A stretch of 64,000 bases of DNA from Coriaria nepalensis (GCA_027186245.1 CP114484.1:13588001-13652000); one strand, 5' to 3'. Positions 1 to 11,570 are shown, counted from the first letter of the stretch. The notes: generated from the letters alone by a model not told the origin. Made by a program: numbers and translations.

Positions 1-40
1 TGAAATTTGTAGATATAGCTTGTAGACCACATGAATATTT

Positions 41-42
<2 letters not shown>

Positions 43-74
<32 letters not shown>
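43..74. repeat. (AT)n microsatellite
   Basis: Uninterrupted AT dinucleotide run of about 32 bp in AT-rich spacer. Likely length-polymorphic. Confidence 0.95.
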
Positions 75-76
<2 letters not shown>

Positions 77-2110
77 CCGAGTCAAAATTGTAAGCATGCA
101 AAAATTCCTAACAAGAGCCTTTCAAGTTTCAATCACTTGTTGTTCAATATTATTGCCACTTAAAAGGACCTTAATTTTGTTTGTGACCTAAAAGGCTAAA
201 AAGGAAACCTTATCATCTAGGCCTTAGCTATCTATTCCAATGCATCATGTATCCATGTCTTGATTTAACTCGTATTTAGCAACCCTAATCTGATTAGAGA
301 TTTAATATATAATTTATTTTATTAATTAGGGAAATAACTCAAAATCTAAGGGCCCGTGATAAGGTCAAGGAAAAAAAAAAGTCACGATAAATTATTGCGA
401 ACCAAACAGGGACCGCAACACCGACCTAAGTTTCTTACAACAATTATTAGGGAAGTGGATTCCTGTGACAGCGAGTGTGTACTAGACTAATTTCTAATTT
501 TATTTTATTTTTTATATATTTTTAAATTATAGATTATTAATTAGCTCGAGAAGAAGGCCCAATTAATGGCCAGTAAGACCGAGCCCAAAAATTATAAAAT
601 AAAATAAATAAAAAAACATGCGTGTATAGTAAACCAACCCAGAAAGGTCCAAATCTTAAAAAGCCCAGCAAGGACAGAAGGATACCTATTTTGGGCCATG
701 ATTGATATAAAAGCCTAAGAAGTAAGCCCAATAGGTGAGAGAACACAGCATCTGCCGCGAAGCAAAAACGAAAAGAGTCAAAACAAGTTTTGTCTTGAAG
801 AATAACTGTGGGGACCTTTGTGTACAGATTCAGATTCAGATTCAGATTCAGATTCCAAAGAGTTTATAGCTGCGGATTCTCTGTGGGGTTGTAGATAAAT
901 ATAGCTGACTCAAAGAGAATAATCTATCAAACCTCTAAGAATCACAAGTTGGGCCCATTGTCCAATTACTCCAAGTTGCGAGGAGGGACCGCACAAAAAA
1001 TAAGTGGGCTATCTAAGATATCCTTGGAAAAGTTAAGAATGGGCCGGGTATAAGAAGTTGGGTAATCGAAGCTGTTATTACATATATAAACTTTTCCTCA
1101 CATAATGGATCTTGTGGTCTTCGCTTTTGATCGGTATCTTATAATTGAAAATTTGGAGCAAAGACGCCAAACTTGCATGCATGAGCCGAAGATGCAGTCC
1201 AGATGGGATATTACTTAATTATGACAAACATATATAGAAATTAAGAAAAGCTTTTGGAAATGATAAGGTAAGGAATGGAAGGGAAAGTTAAACTGATAAG
1301 ATAAGTGGAATATTATGTGATAAGGATTCCAAAAATATATTCCTGAAGCTTAGCTTACCTCATTTCATCACATTTTTGTCCTTTTTTTTGGCTAAGAAAG
1401 TGTGAAGCTGAGTGTTTATAGACCGTCTGATTCCGGATCAAATTTAGAGCAAGATCTATCTTTTTACAAAATAATAAGATAAAATATGAACAATTGAAAT
1501 TAATTTTTTATTAATCGACTTATTAGGCTGGAAGTGCATGCATGGCCCACAGGATATTCTAAACAGCTTTTTCTAGCCAATGGTGTTCTTCAGCATTTTG
1601 CTCAGCTAGCTTTTTCAACAAATAGACAGCACGTGACTTACAAATCATCTGCTTTTGCTTTGGCTCTCCTACCAAAAGGTCAGAAAAATTCAAGAGAGAA
1701 GAAAGAAAGAGGTGCATGGACGCTTTTTTTGTCTCGACAATTATATATAGATCGGAGGGAAAATTATTTCATGGACGATCAAACCTCGTTAAGTTAATTT
1801 TGATTTGATAAATAAAATAATTATTTATATTTATAATAAGATTTGATATGTCACGTTATTATATATTATATAGTTGATCATGTTTTAATTAAGAAAATGA
1901 TTATCGAGATTAACGTTTTGAGTGGATAAAGGAAAGTCGGCGTGAAGCACAATTTCTCATGGTTTAAAATTAAAATCAAGCCTTGTAACCCACGTAAAAA
2001 TGAAAAATATGGAAAAAGAAACGTAAAATGAAAAGTGAAAACCACGTATATATTCTTACAAGAATCCCACAGTTTTTACATATCTGGAAACAGAAAAATA
2101 TTATTACCAC
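75..2110. other. Intergenic region upstream of first RADIALIS-like gene
   Basis: No convincing gene was found. The part from about 545 to 1045 holds many GGCCCA/TGGGCC/AGCCCA hexamers (for example near 556, 665, 693, 952 and 1041), the site II type seen in plant promoters and intergenic DNA. At 826-857 there is a short tandem array of the hexamer ATTCAG (about five copies). An open frame at 1534-1797 has no recognisable protein features and is not called. Confidence 0.6.
826..857. repeat. (CAGATT)n hexanucleotide repeat
   Basis: About five perfect copies of CAGATT in tandem, ending in CAGATTCC. Simple-sequence repeat in spacer. Confidence 0.9.
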
Positions 2111-2163
2111 TTGTTTCTCTTTCTAACTAGTAGTTTTGTTTCTCTTTCTAACTAGTATAAATA
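2111..2163 (+). promoter_or_regulatory. Tandem 22-bp duplication abutting a TATA box
   Basis: A 22-bp sequence starting TTGTTTCTCTTTCTAACTAG occurs at 2111-2132 and again at 2136-2157. The second copy runs directly into TATAAATA (2156-2163), about 80 bp upstream of the RADIALIS-like ATG at 2243. The TATA box and spacing suit a plant core promoter; the duplication is pyrimidine-rich, like a Y-patch. Confidence 0.6.
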
Positions 2164-2242
2164 GAGAAGCAATGTCAGCCCTCCATTGTTCATATATATA
2201 CAATACTTGATATTCTTCATCCAAGTTACTCATAAGAAAAAG

Positions 2243-2639
2243 ATGACGTCGGGCCCAAACAACTGGACAGCGAAGCAGAACAAAATGTTTGAGAATGCTC
2301 TGGCAATCTACGACAAGGACAGTCCCGACCGCTGGCAGAACCTAGCCAATGCTGTCGGTGGAAAAACTGTCGAGGAAGTGAAGAGACACTACCAGATATT
2401 GCTTGAAGATGTCGACAGCATCGAGTCCGGCCTGGTTCCTTTACCCGATTACGCCAAAACCAAATACAATCATTTCTTCACAAATGAAGAACAAAGGTAA
2501 ATTAGCAACTCCATGCTTGATCTCTATACTGTACATAAAACGTACGGGCTCATGAAATATAATATATATATACTCTAAACGTACGGGATGCCCGTTTGTA
2601 TTCTTTGCTTCCAGGCTTAAGAATCTAAGGTTACAATGA
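2243..2639 (+). CDS. RADIALIS-like SANT/MYB protein (RL family), 2 exons
   Basis: Single-MYB (SANT) nuclear protein of the RADIALIS-like family, about 92 residues. These small proteins typically compete with larger MYB/DIV factors in floral asymmetry, hypocotyl and photomorphogenic control. Exon 1 is 2243-2496 and exon 2 is 2615-2639, joined through a 118-bp GT-AG intron that splits the Arg codon of EEQR; exon 2 adds LKNLRLQ and the stop. Without splicing the frame ends right after EEQR, so the intron matters for the conserved tail. Residues 6 to about 58 form the SANT domain with the three spaced Trp/Phe/Tyr positions (W at NNWTAKQN, W in DRWQNL, Y in RHYQILL). The ATG at 2243 was chosen over an upstream start because the SANT family begins a few residues before the first Trp and a TATA box lies at 2156. 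A second RL gene lies at 23.1-24.1 kb on the other strand. Confidence 0.9.
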
Positions 2640-3135
2640 AGCGTGATCGACTTATAGCCAGAATAAAGGATTTGTGAAGAATCGTTAATTTGTAATTGAT
2701 TAAATATTTAACTACAAGAAATATCAATAAAATATAAATCTTAAGAAGAGAAGAGCGTTCTCTTTAGTCCGTCTCAGTTCCCCGTTAATTGTGTCGTTCC
2801 CATTTGTACTCGTGAGACAGAAGTTTTCTTCATTTTGTATTGTGCATCAATGATGGTTGAGATTAGTCCCAATCGCACTTGAAATGAAAATGAAATGGAG
2901 GGTAGTTGAATCGGACATATAGCGGTCAATAATTATACGTAAACGACATAGTGATTGGAAAAGAATAGACGTACCACATCTCCAACAACTGATGAGATAC
3001 ATAGTTATGGTATATGAACTTGAATCCTAAGAGATAAAATTCTGATATCAATTGATTCGCATTATAGGAGGTCTTATCAAAGAATCATGGTTGTCTCAGA
3101 ACTTTTTTAGCTTTAATAAAAACATAACTTGATAC
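2640..3135. other. Spacer between RL gene and sugar-transporter pseudogene
   Basis: Holds the presumed 3' UTR of the RL gene (AATAAA-like AATAAAATATAAA near 2728). No further sugar-transporter exon could be recognised here, so the pseudogene seems to lack its 3' end. Confidence 0.5.
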
Positions 3136-5626
3136 CTTTAGATAGAATGACAGAGCAATAATTAGGAGCCTAAAAGTCATTCCAACTGAGGAGACCTGTG
3201 CAAAAAGAACATATCCAAACCTTTTCAATTCGATTTTTTCGAAAGATACGTAACTACGACAGAAAACTAAGAGGATTCACAAACTCACAATAAGTAGGAT
3301 TCGACGGCCTGCTTTATCAACCAACCATGTTGTCACTCCACTGGTAACAACCTAGAAACCCCTTATCAAGAACCATGAGTTTGAAAATATTATCAGTTAT
3401 GAATTGAATAAAACAATAGGAAAGATTTCAGAGGATTGTACGTGAACAGCTCCAAGTGCAAACGTAGCCGCATTACTTGATGTAACCACCCCTGTTCAAT
3501 AGTAGTCATTTGAAATGAATGCCAGGCTGAGGAGAGTTGGGTTTCTATGATAAACTGTATTTTGGATTCAACTAGACCATTAATAAGGATATGATTCGGA
3601 TTTTGCTTACCAGCAGTTGCAAAAATGGTACTGGAATAGAACACAACGCCGTTAATTCCACTAAGCTGCTGCAGAATAAGCAATCCAATACCAATCTACA
3701 GGATAGCAGTTAGACAAGAGTATTTGAACTCTGAAGTTTGAATCATGGCATCCAGAAATGATGAACTAAGATTTCATTTCATTAGTGAATACCATCAAAG
3801 GTAGTCGATATCTTTTCTGCTCGAGTTCTGCAAAGCGAATTGCAGTTCTTCTACTTGTAGATGCCACTGATCTCTGTACCATGTAAAACATATAAACTGT
3901 TTAGTTTGAACTGGTGATGTTCCTGATGTATTCAAGTATATACGGCATAATATTTGAATTTTAAGCAAGAAAAGTTCCTCAGACAAGGTGTATTAATCAA
4001 GATAATCTTAGTGTGAAAATCTGTTCTTTCAATGCCTACCAACCTTTATTTCATTGACTCCGGTTGAAATATCATGCGTCAAATCCCCTCAGAACTTGCA
4101 AAGATGGTTCAAATTCTTCTGTCATGCCCATTTTTGCCTGGATTGGGGTCAGGAAAAATAAATAATCCATATCAGCAAACTGTGAGCAATATCGTACGAT
4201 TATAAAAAAAACAACCCACTTCATGAAGTCTACCAGCCACCGAAGGAGGAGATTCGGGGATGAAAAACAGTCCCGGAATCAGAATCGCACAAGGCAAAAC
4301 TCCTGCAACAGGAAACATCCCATAGAAAAGATTTCATTCTCATCCAACTACTAAATTACTAAAGCAATAAGAGGAAAGGAGCACTGGAATTAGTCTTTTA
4401 ATAACATCAATTACCCAAAACTGCAAGTAATCGCCATGGGACAAAAGTCCTAGCAGATAAGCCAGCATTATTCCAATAGTGACGCAAAGCTACACAAGAA
4501 GAAAAAACATAACTTATTGGAAGGTAATAAAATCTAAACAAACTAAAGTCTACATTGGAGACGCTAGGACCGATTCAGCCGAGAAACATAGCTAACCTGG
4601 TTAACTGAACCCAGACTACCTCTCAAGTTTTGAGGAGCTATCTCAGCTATATAAACAGGCGCTTACATATTATCAATTCAATTGGAAATCAGAAGATTGT
4701 AGTAAAACATAATATAACAATTAGACAAATTGAATAAAACCAGACGAAGGCTAATGTATTACCGTGTAAGAGATAATTCCAAAGCCGAACCCTTCCAACA
4801 ACCTCCCCATGTAGAGGAAAGAATAGTCCTACGAAAGGTAATTAAATTAGCATAAGATGATATTCTTTTACTATTGTTTATGTACTTCTAATTACACGTA
4901 CAGATAATCAAATGGACTCACTTTTGTAAATGATATAGCAAGCCACCCGATAATATTAGGAATCGCAGCAATCGTTAAGGACTGCAATTAACCAGCACAA
5001 GCGTAAGCAACCATTGATGAAGCAATCATACCCCTTTTCGCCCGATATACTCGGCTATCTGCGACCATAGCACCGACATTGGACAGAGAACCAATTACAG
5101 AGAACTGTCACCAGAATAAGTTTTAAGGAGTATAGTACAACACAAACAATATGGTACAAATACGTAAAATCCATCATAATAACGTGAATAGAATCTAGAA
5201 GGAAACTGAGCTGTACTAAAAGGAGGAAGGAGTGAGAAAATATAGAAATGCATACATCCGAGACTGAAAGTTCAAGATCCAATATTATTGAAGATTGAGA
5301 AGGTGATGAATAACCACCCTACAAACAAGCAACCACAGGAATACTAATCAAAATCTGCGATTGAATTTGCTCTCTCCGGCCGAAAAGCTACGATCAAAGA
5401 TTCAAGACACTTAATCAAAATTCGAGATTAAATCGTGTCTCATTACGGTGAAACCGAACTGGATGGGACCCAAAGCGACGATCAAGACGCAAGCGACTAC
5501 AGAGAATGAGGTCTCCCCCATCATCTGAGAGCTCATCAAACTAGATTGCCTCAAACCCATACGATACCAACTTCCCGTATGAAGAAACGGCTTCTTCACA
5601 TGATCGCTATCGTCCCTCGAACTCAT
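3136..5626 (-). pseudogene. ERD6-like sugar transporter (MFS), decayed
   Basis: Minus-strand remnant of an ERD6-like monosaccharide transporter (vacuolar/plasma-membrane MFS, 12 TM). Recognisable exons in order: N-terminus (5626 to about 5449, ending GPIQFGFT), GGYSSPSQ (about 5315), FSVIGSLSNVGAMV (about 5100), SLTIAAIPNIIGWLAISFTK (about 4975), LYMGRLLEGFGFGIISYT (about 4810), [14 protein letters not shown] (about 4660), TIGIMLAYLLGL (about 4480), LIPGLFFIPESP (about 4280), MGMTEEFEPSLQVLRGFD (about 4120), STSRRTAIRFAELEQKRY (about 3850), [18 protein letters not shown] (about 3680), TTWLVDKAGRRILLI (about 3320) and GMTFRLLIIALSFYLK (3136-3195). Breaks: about 17 nt lost after GAMV, one T lost in the LGLF-VPWR codons, a 4-nt insertion within ESPRWL, one nt gained near 4085 giving a stop, and no C-terminal exons (PESPWLIMSE-type region) found. 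Most splice sites survive, so this is a decayed duplicate gene and not a retrocopy. Confidence 0.9.
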
Positions 5627-6262
5627 CTCTTCTCCTCGTCACTCGTATTATCTCGATTCACAAATCTTCTTCAGAAGAATCACGCACCAATGGCTGTAGC
5701 TGAAGTGTTGTTGAAATGAAGCAAAGGAAGGAAGGAGCCAGAGAGGAGAGAGAGAGCAGAAATGATGATTCCAGTAATGCAAATTGTCCTCGCGGCTTGC
5801 TGGGGAGTGATGCCACGATTGCCGCTGAAACTCCCATCTCCTTTCTCCCATTTCAAATTTCCAACGACCAATTCCAAACTTCACGCGTCGAGCGCTTACG
5901 GAACCAAAACTGAACAAAAGTTCGTTACGATGGGCCTAAATTGGGCCCCTAACCCTTCGGATGCTCTTCCCCCGACTCCATTGGGCCTAGCGCGGCTAAA
6001 AAAAAAAAAAAAAAACGAATGATTTATTTTTTATAATCAGCCCACAGATGTATGGGAAGAGTAATTAAATGATATTTAAAAATATTTTTTGGTTATTATT
6101 ATTATTATTTCAATCGCTCTTTTAACTTTGTGACTTATCTCTATGGCCAATTTTTAACCCACTTCGTAACCAATCCGCCGTCGCTCGTCGGAGCCACCAC
6201 TTTCACCGTCTCTGCGATCAACATCAGGCGTAGTGGACTTGCCCGACTGAAAATCTCAAAAT
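5627..6262. promoter_or_regulatory. Bidirectional promoter region with site II (TGGGCC) motifs
   Basis: Region between the divergent sugar-transporter pseudogene and the DNA glycosylase. Three TGGGCC elements lie at 5931-5936, 5942-5947 and 5982-5987. Such site II elements are known TCP-factor targets in housekeeping promoters. No clear TATA box is seen close to the glycosylase ATG. An A-run (about 6000-6014) and (ATT)n (about 6097-6110) follow. Confidence 0.55.
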
Positions 6263-8812
6263 ATGGGAATCCAAACCGAGACTGAACCGCAGGCGGAACC
6301 ACCTTCCCAACCCCAATCCCAGTCTCAAACTCAGACTCAGACTTTCGAAGACTGCACAACCATCCCTGTCTCTCAAGCCATCGCCGCTCCAAACGACGGC
6401 GTCGCCAATGCTTCTCAACTAGCCCCTTCTCCACCGTCCAAAATTCCCTCTCGTCCCCGCAAGATTCGAAAGCTCTCGCCCGATAATAACTGTAATAATG
6501 ATAATCCCGACCCAAATAACTATCAAATCATGCCCCTTTCCGGTAACCCCACGCCTGTTACCACCACTAGGGCGACCAAGAGCAAGATTGTCCAGAAACG
6601 AGCTCCATTTGTCCCTCGAATCGCAGCTCGACCTCTATCTTGCGATGGCGAGGTTGAAACTGCGCTCCGCTATCTCCGAAACGCCGATGCACTTCTTGTT
6701 CCCTTGATCGACATTCATCAACGCCCTATTTTTGACAGTTTCCAGACTCCATTCCTTGCCCTAACTAGAAGCATTCTATATCAGCAGCTCGCTTACAAAG
6801 CAGGCACTTCGATCTATACAAGATTCATTGCACTCTGTGGTGGAGAGACGGGTGTTCTTCCCGAAACTGTTCTTTCCCTAAATCCTCAACAGCTTAGGCA
6901 GATCGGTGTTTCAGGTCGTAAAGCTAGTTATCTCCAAGACCTTGCGAGAAAATACCAAAACGGAATTCTATCCGATGCGGCGATTGTAAATATGGATGAT
7001 AAATCACTTTTCACAATGCTTACAATGGTGAATGGAATCGGATCCTGGTCTGTTCATATGTTCATGATATTCTCCCTACATAGACCGGATGTCCTTCCTA
7101 TAAACGATCTCAATATTCGTAAAGGGGTTCAGCTTCTATACAGTCTTGAAGAGTTGCCTAGACCTTCTCAGATGGATCAATTGTGCGAAAAATGGAGGCC
7201 GTATAGGTCAGTCGGGTCTTGGTACATGTGGAGGCTGGCTGAAGCAAAGGGGGCTTCGGCAAGTGCCGCCGCGGTGGCGGCTGGAGCTGCTAGTCTGCAG
7301 CAGCAGCAACAACAACAACAGCAGGAGGAGCGACAGGAGCACCAGCAGCCTCAGCTTCTTGACCCAATCAATAGCATTCTCAATCTTGGGTAATATCTCT
7401 ACTGCTCTAAAATCTTTACTTACTACTTGCTAAGTAATGAGCTTATGGAAGTATGGGTTCTTCTATGTTGCTAGGTATGCTATATACTTTTTTTATTACT
7501 TGCAATGTTCCTCCTCAATATTTAATAACTTCAGTTCATGGGCAAGGGGAGTGTTATTTATACTTGTTGTGATGTGGTGTAGAACAAATGTTGAATATAG
7601 TGATATCTGATAGGTTTAAAGTTTGTCTTCTGAATGTGTTATAATGAATAGTGGATTTTTATAGTAGATATGCTTGATTGGACGGTTCAAGCTTCAACAT
7701 GATTATTTCTTATGCTCTTGTGGTGTTCATTTCGTTTGTAATTCTCATACTGTCATATTGCTTCATTGTTCGATAGATGCCTTTCTTTTGATATGAATAT
7801 CCATTACTTTTTGGAAGTGTATCTTTTCCTACACCAATTTTTTTAATCTCAGGTGTGCTTCTTATCTCTGCATGACTTGGAACATAAAATCGGTTTCTTG
7901 TATCTGGTATCTGCTTATATCCTCTTCCAATACCAACTTGCACATATTGACATTTGGGGCTGTGTTATAGTGTTAAGCAAGCATCCTACCGTGAGGTCAT
8001 GAGAGCCTAACCCAAAAAATATAAATAAATAATGATAATAAGAAGTGAGCTCTATAAATGTGGAAACCAGTTGTATTTCCGTTTGACCTCATTCAAATGG
8101 AGCTCACTAGATCAGCACTAGTTTGCTTCTTTATTGACCAGAGTAGGTGATGTGGTGCTCATTTTCCATTTCTAACACAACAGATGTCAACTTGCTTGAA
8201 TAATATAGAGTTGCCTTGTCATAATGCTTAAAAACTATGGGTGACAAAACATGGTTAAATGTCCAAGTCTAAAAAGATGAAGAGTGGAATTAGTTTGGAT
8301 CTGAAGCAGAAAAGGTGAGACTCTTGGTAAGAGTGAAGATTGAGCTCTGTATCATATTAGCAGGCATATCGAAATACACAGTGAGTAAGTAAGATTTATG
8401 GAGAGCAGTTAATTCTAATACTATTAACTAAGTGGATGACTATATCTTGGCTCAATGACTTTGAGTCCAAAGTGGTTACATAAGCTTTGCTTTTAATGTG
8501 TAAAATATACTGGTCATCTTCTTCCATCAATTAAAGATGGTTGTACTGGTCCTCATTCTGTTAGTTAACCTCTTATCTTCTGTGTCTTTTTATTTCTGTG
8601 ATTATGTGACCCCAGAGAAGTTAACTGAAGGAGAGCTGGTTTACAGTTTGTCTCAGTTGATGCTCTAATTTGGCTATTTTCTCTGCTCTAGCTGCTTTTA
8701 ACACCCAAAATCTTTTGATTCTTATTTGGGTCGATTAAATGATTGATAGTTTGAGAATCTCATTTTGGTTAATTCTGCCATTATATTCAGGGCCTGTGCT
8801 TGGGGACAATGA
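6263..8812 (+). CDS. DNA-3-methyladenine glycosylase II-like (AlkA/HhH-GPD), 2 exons
   Basis: Base-excision repair glycosylase of the HhH-GPD superfamily, expected to remove alkylated bases in the nucleus. Exon 1 is 6263-7389 and exon 2 is 8791-8812, giving about 382 residues. Residues 1-115 are low complexity (Gln/Thr/Pro-rich, with basic stretches RPRKIRK). The catalytic domain is about 125-330: helix-hairpin-helix LTMVNGIGSWSVHMF at 254-268 and catalytic Asp282 in PINDLNIRKG. An Ala-rich then poly-Gln stretch (about 340-355) precedes the end. The exon-1 frame reaches a stop at 7391-7393, but GG|GTAATA is a donor, and joining to TTCAG|GGCC at 8791 replaces the stop with GACAWGQ. Retention of the 1.4-kb intron would therefore shorten the protein by only about six residues. 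The 3' UTR probably runs to about 9200 (AATAAATC near 9190). Confidence 0.85.
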
Positions 8813-9647
8813 TTGGGATCCGTCTATCCTCAGATTTTAAGTTTCTCTGACAATCATCTCTGTCTATTTATACTGTTCAAAGCCAGACCGGGACTCTATT
8901 GGAATTTTTGCTGCAAAAGGAACGCTTGAACGTTCAAGACTGCTGAGACTTAATGAAGGATTGAACACCCATGTTCTAGTTTTGTGCAAGTAGCTGCCTT
9001 TTGGTGATCTATTCAGCAAACTCTTTGTTGGTCCTTCCTGATTTATTAGTTTTCCTTATGCAATTTGTACAAGGTAGAACCCTTGTTCTAGTCCTTGATT
9101 TATTAGCAAGTATGTATTACTATGTTGAATCTCAGGAACAGATCCTCTAGGTTGTACTGCTCTCAGCATATTGTAATGTATATGAAATCAAATAAATCGT
9201 CGGTTTCATTGACGAGTTATTTGGGCTGGGCCTTTCTTTTACTGTAACATAAGGTCTTACATTCTTCTCTTTCATGGCCCATTAGGTCAAGATAATTAAG
9301 AGTAGATGGCCCAACTCATCACCATTCTAAGTCTGATCCCATTAGGTGGCAAGATAGCTTTTCTGTAGCTGTAGAAGATATAATAGTTAATGCCACCTTA
9401 AACAGAATATTACGAATACCTTTGGATATTACGAATTGCTTTGGATATTACGAAATATATTGAGTTATAAAAAGTAAGAACATATCATCCTGTTCCTTCC
9501 AAAACATGCAGTGGGATATTCTGATCGAATATCTTTCTGTTCTAGCTGTAAGCTGCTACTGTTTGGATCCTTCTTGCCCAAGTACTATATAATCGCAGCT
9601 GTTCATTATCACTCTTATCATGCCTTCAGGTTCAAAATCTTTCAACA
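8813..9647. other. Glycosylase 3' UTR and promoter of the FAAL-like gene
   Basis: First part is probably 3' UTR up to about 9200. Site II-type hexamers follow (TGGGCT 9232, TGGGCC 9237, GGCCCA near 9276 and 9309). Three copies of a TTTGGATATTACGAA-type phrase sit at about 9419-9455. TATATAA at 9586-9592, about 60 bp before the next ATG, is a likely TATA box. Confidence 0.55.
9586..9592 (+). promoter_or_regulatory. TATA box of FAAL-like gene
   Basis: TATATAA about 56 bp upstream of the ATG at 9648; suitable spacing for a short 5' leader. Confidence 0.55.
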
Positions 9648-11570
9648 ATGAACTACGAGAACTATGACCCCTCTTTCCCCGACCAACCTGTGGTCGACCT
9701 CTACCTGCCCATTTGGGCTAACCTTCCAGCCTTTAAGTCCAAACCGGCTTTCATTTGGGCCGATGATGACCCGACCAAGAAGGGGTCGACGTCGACCCAC
9801 CTCACCTATTCTCAACTCAATCAATCGGTTCAAACCATTTCTTCCCAACTACTCCTTTCTCTGCAGAAAGGTGACACCGTCATCATCCTATCCTCACCTG
9901 GTCTCGAGTTCGTTGAAATCATTTTCGCTTGTCAACGGGCTGGGCTTTTAAGCGTGCCCATTTTCCCACCTGACCCGTTTGGTTTCTCTAGCCGGAATAA
10001 TTATAACCTTCTTGCTCGAGTTCTCTTACAAACAAAACCGAAAGCCGCCATAGCACACCCTGATTACATCACCGCCGTTCATCAATACACCTCCTCCTCC
10101 TTCAATAATAAGATGTCACATTTGTTAAACAAACTCCAGTGGATTTCAACCACTGATGTCAAAGAAATAAGTAACAAGTTTACTACTACTACACCGACGT
10201 CATATAATGGTTGTAAAGCTGGCGACGTATATCTGGTCCAATACACGTCGGGTGCAACCGGGATTCCGAAACCGGTTCTTGTAACTGCCGGTTCTGCTGC
10301 TCACAACGTTAGAGTTGCGAGGAAAGCTTACGATCTTCATCCAAACAGCATGATCGTCTCTTGGCTACCTCAGTACCATGATTGTGGCCTCATGTTTCTT
10401 TTACTCACGGTTGTTTCGGGTGCGACCAGCGTTTTGACCTCGCCGCTAGCGTTTGTCAAGCGCCCCAGGCTTTGGCTCGACCTGATTTCAGAGTTCAAAG
10501 CCACGTGTACTCCTGTTCCATCCTTCGCTTTACCGCTTGTAGTAAAACGCGGTGGAAACTTCGATAAATTAAATCTATGGAGCATGAAGAACTTAATCAT
10601 TATCAACGAGCCGATTTACAGAGCCTCAGTCGTAGAGTTTGTAGACGTTTTCAAGCCGTTTGGGTTGAGCCCGTACTGTATTTCTCCGTCGTACGGATTT
10701 GCAGAAAACTGTACTTTTGTTTCGACGGCTTGGAGACGGGATTTCGAGGAGATTCCAATTTACAAGAAGCTTTTGCCTAGTGCAAGGCTCGGAAATTCTG
10801 ATCAAGACGATGATGTAGACATGAACATTGTGGTCGTGAACGAAGAAACAAATGAAGAAGTTGAAGATGGGACTGAAGGAGAGATTTGGGTTTCTTCTCC
10901 AAGCAATTGCTCTGGTTATTTACACCATCCTTCTTTAACAAGAGAAGTGTTTCAAGCCCGATTGCGAAACAGAGTGTCTCATTGCTTTGTACGTTCAGGC
11001 GACTGTGGAGTCGTGGTTGGAGCAGAGAGGTTTCTTTTTGTTACTGGTCGATGTTCAGATGTAATTAAGCTCAATCGTCAGAACGGTGTAGAGGTTCATC
11101 CTCATTACATTGAGAGAGCGGCTTATGATAACTGTCCCGAATTTCTGAGAGGAGGTTGTGTTGCTGCGTTTAAGGTGTCGGAGAGTGTTGTCGTTGTTGC
11201 AGAGATGCAGAGGAGTGAGAAAGACGGTGAATTATTGAAGCGGATTTTCGAGCGGATTAGGGAAGGTGTGGTTAGGGAAGAAGGGGTTGAGGTTGGGGTG
11301 GTGGCTTTGGTCAAGTGTTTGAGTATTCCTAAAACGACGTCAGGGAAGATAATGAGATGGGCCGCTAAGCAGAGACTTCTAGATGGCAAGATGAGTGTTT
11401 TAATGGAGATGAAATTTGGTAATGTTGATAATAGTGGTTTCTCATGGCCTTTCGCCATTAGAGGTGGTGAAAACAAGGACAAGGGTGGAAGCAGGGAAGG
11501 AGATGAAGAGAGGGAAACGAGTATGTCATCATACGGTACTCGTCCTTCTTCGTTGCTCTCTCTAATGTGA
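9648..11570 (+). CDS. Fatty-acyl-AMP ligase (FAAL)-like adenylating enzyme, single exon
   Basis: AMP-forming (ANL superfamily) enzyme of 640 residues with no intron. The phosphate-binding core VQYTSGATGIPKPV is at 197-210. After it come WLPQYHDCGL and SPLAFVKRPRLWLDLI, then ISPSYGFAENCTFVS, all closely matching the bacterial FAAL pattern (WLPxYHDxGL, SPLAFxxRPxxWL, PxYGxAExxxxVS). The hinge region reads FVTGRCSDVIKLNRQNG, and the C-terminal lysine motif is PKTTSGKIMR. A tail of about 60 residues is Gly/Ser/Glu-rich. FAALs normally make acyl-adenylates and pass the acyl group to a carrier protein; no carrier or PKS domain is fused or adjacent here. Substrate is unknown. No targeting signal is obvious. 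Chosen ATG follows a TATA box at 9586. Plant FAAL-like genes exist but I cannot name an orthologue. Confidence 0.85.
   Translation: MNYENYDPSFPDQPVVDLYLPIWANLPAFKSKPAFIWADDDPTKKGSTSTHLTYSQLNQSVQTISSQLLLSLQKGDTVIILSSPGLEFVEIIFACQRAGLLSVPIFPPDPFGFSSRNNYNLLARVLLQTKPKAAIAHPDYITAVHQYTSSSFNNKMSHLLNKLQWISTTDVKEISNKFTTTTPTSYNGCKAGDVYLVQYTSGATGIPKPVLVTAGSAAHNVRVARKAYDLHPNSMIVSWLPQYHDCGLMFLLLTVVSGATSVLTSPLAFVKRPRLWLDLISEFKATCTPVPSFALPLVVKRGGNFDKLNLWSMKNLIIINEPIYRASVVEFVDVFKPFGLSPYCISPSYGFAENCTFVSTAWRRDFEEIPIYKKLLPSARLGNSDQDDDVDMNIVVVNEETNEEVEDGTEGEIWVSSPSNCSGYLHHPSLTREVFQARLRNRVSHCFVRSGDCGVVVGAERFLFVTGRCSDVIKLNRQNGVEVHPHYIERAAYDNCPEFLRGGCVAAFKVSESVVVVAEMQRSEKDGELLKRIFERIREGVVREEGVEVGVVALVKCLSIPKTTSGKIMRWAAKQRLLDGKMSVLMEMKFGNVDNSGFSWPFAIRGGENKDKGGSREGDEERETSMSSYGTRPSSLLSLM

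Noticed and set aside
5648..6022. Overlapping small frames in both strands between the transporter relic and glycosylase
   Set aside because: They overlap the shared promoter and leaders, have no conserved features and end in homopolymer runs.
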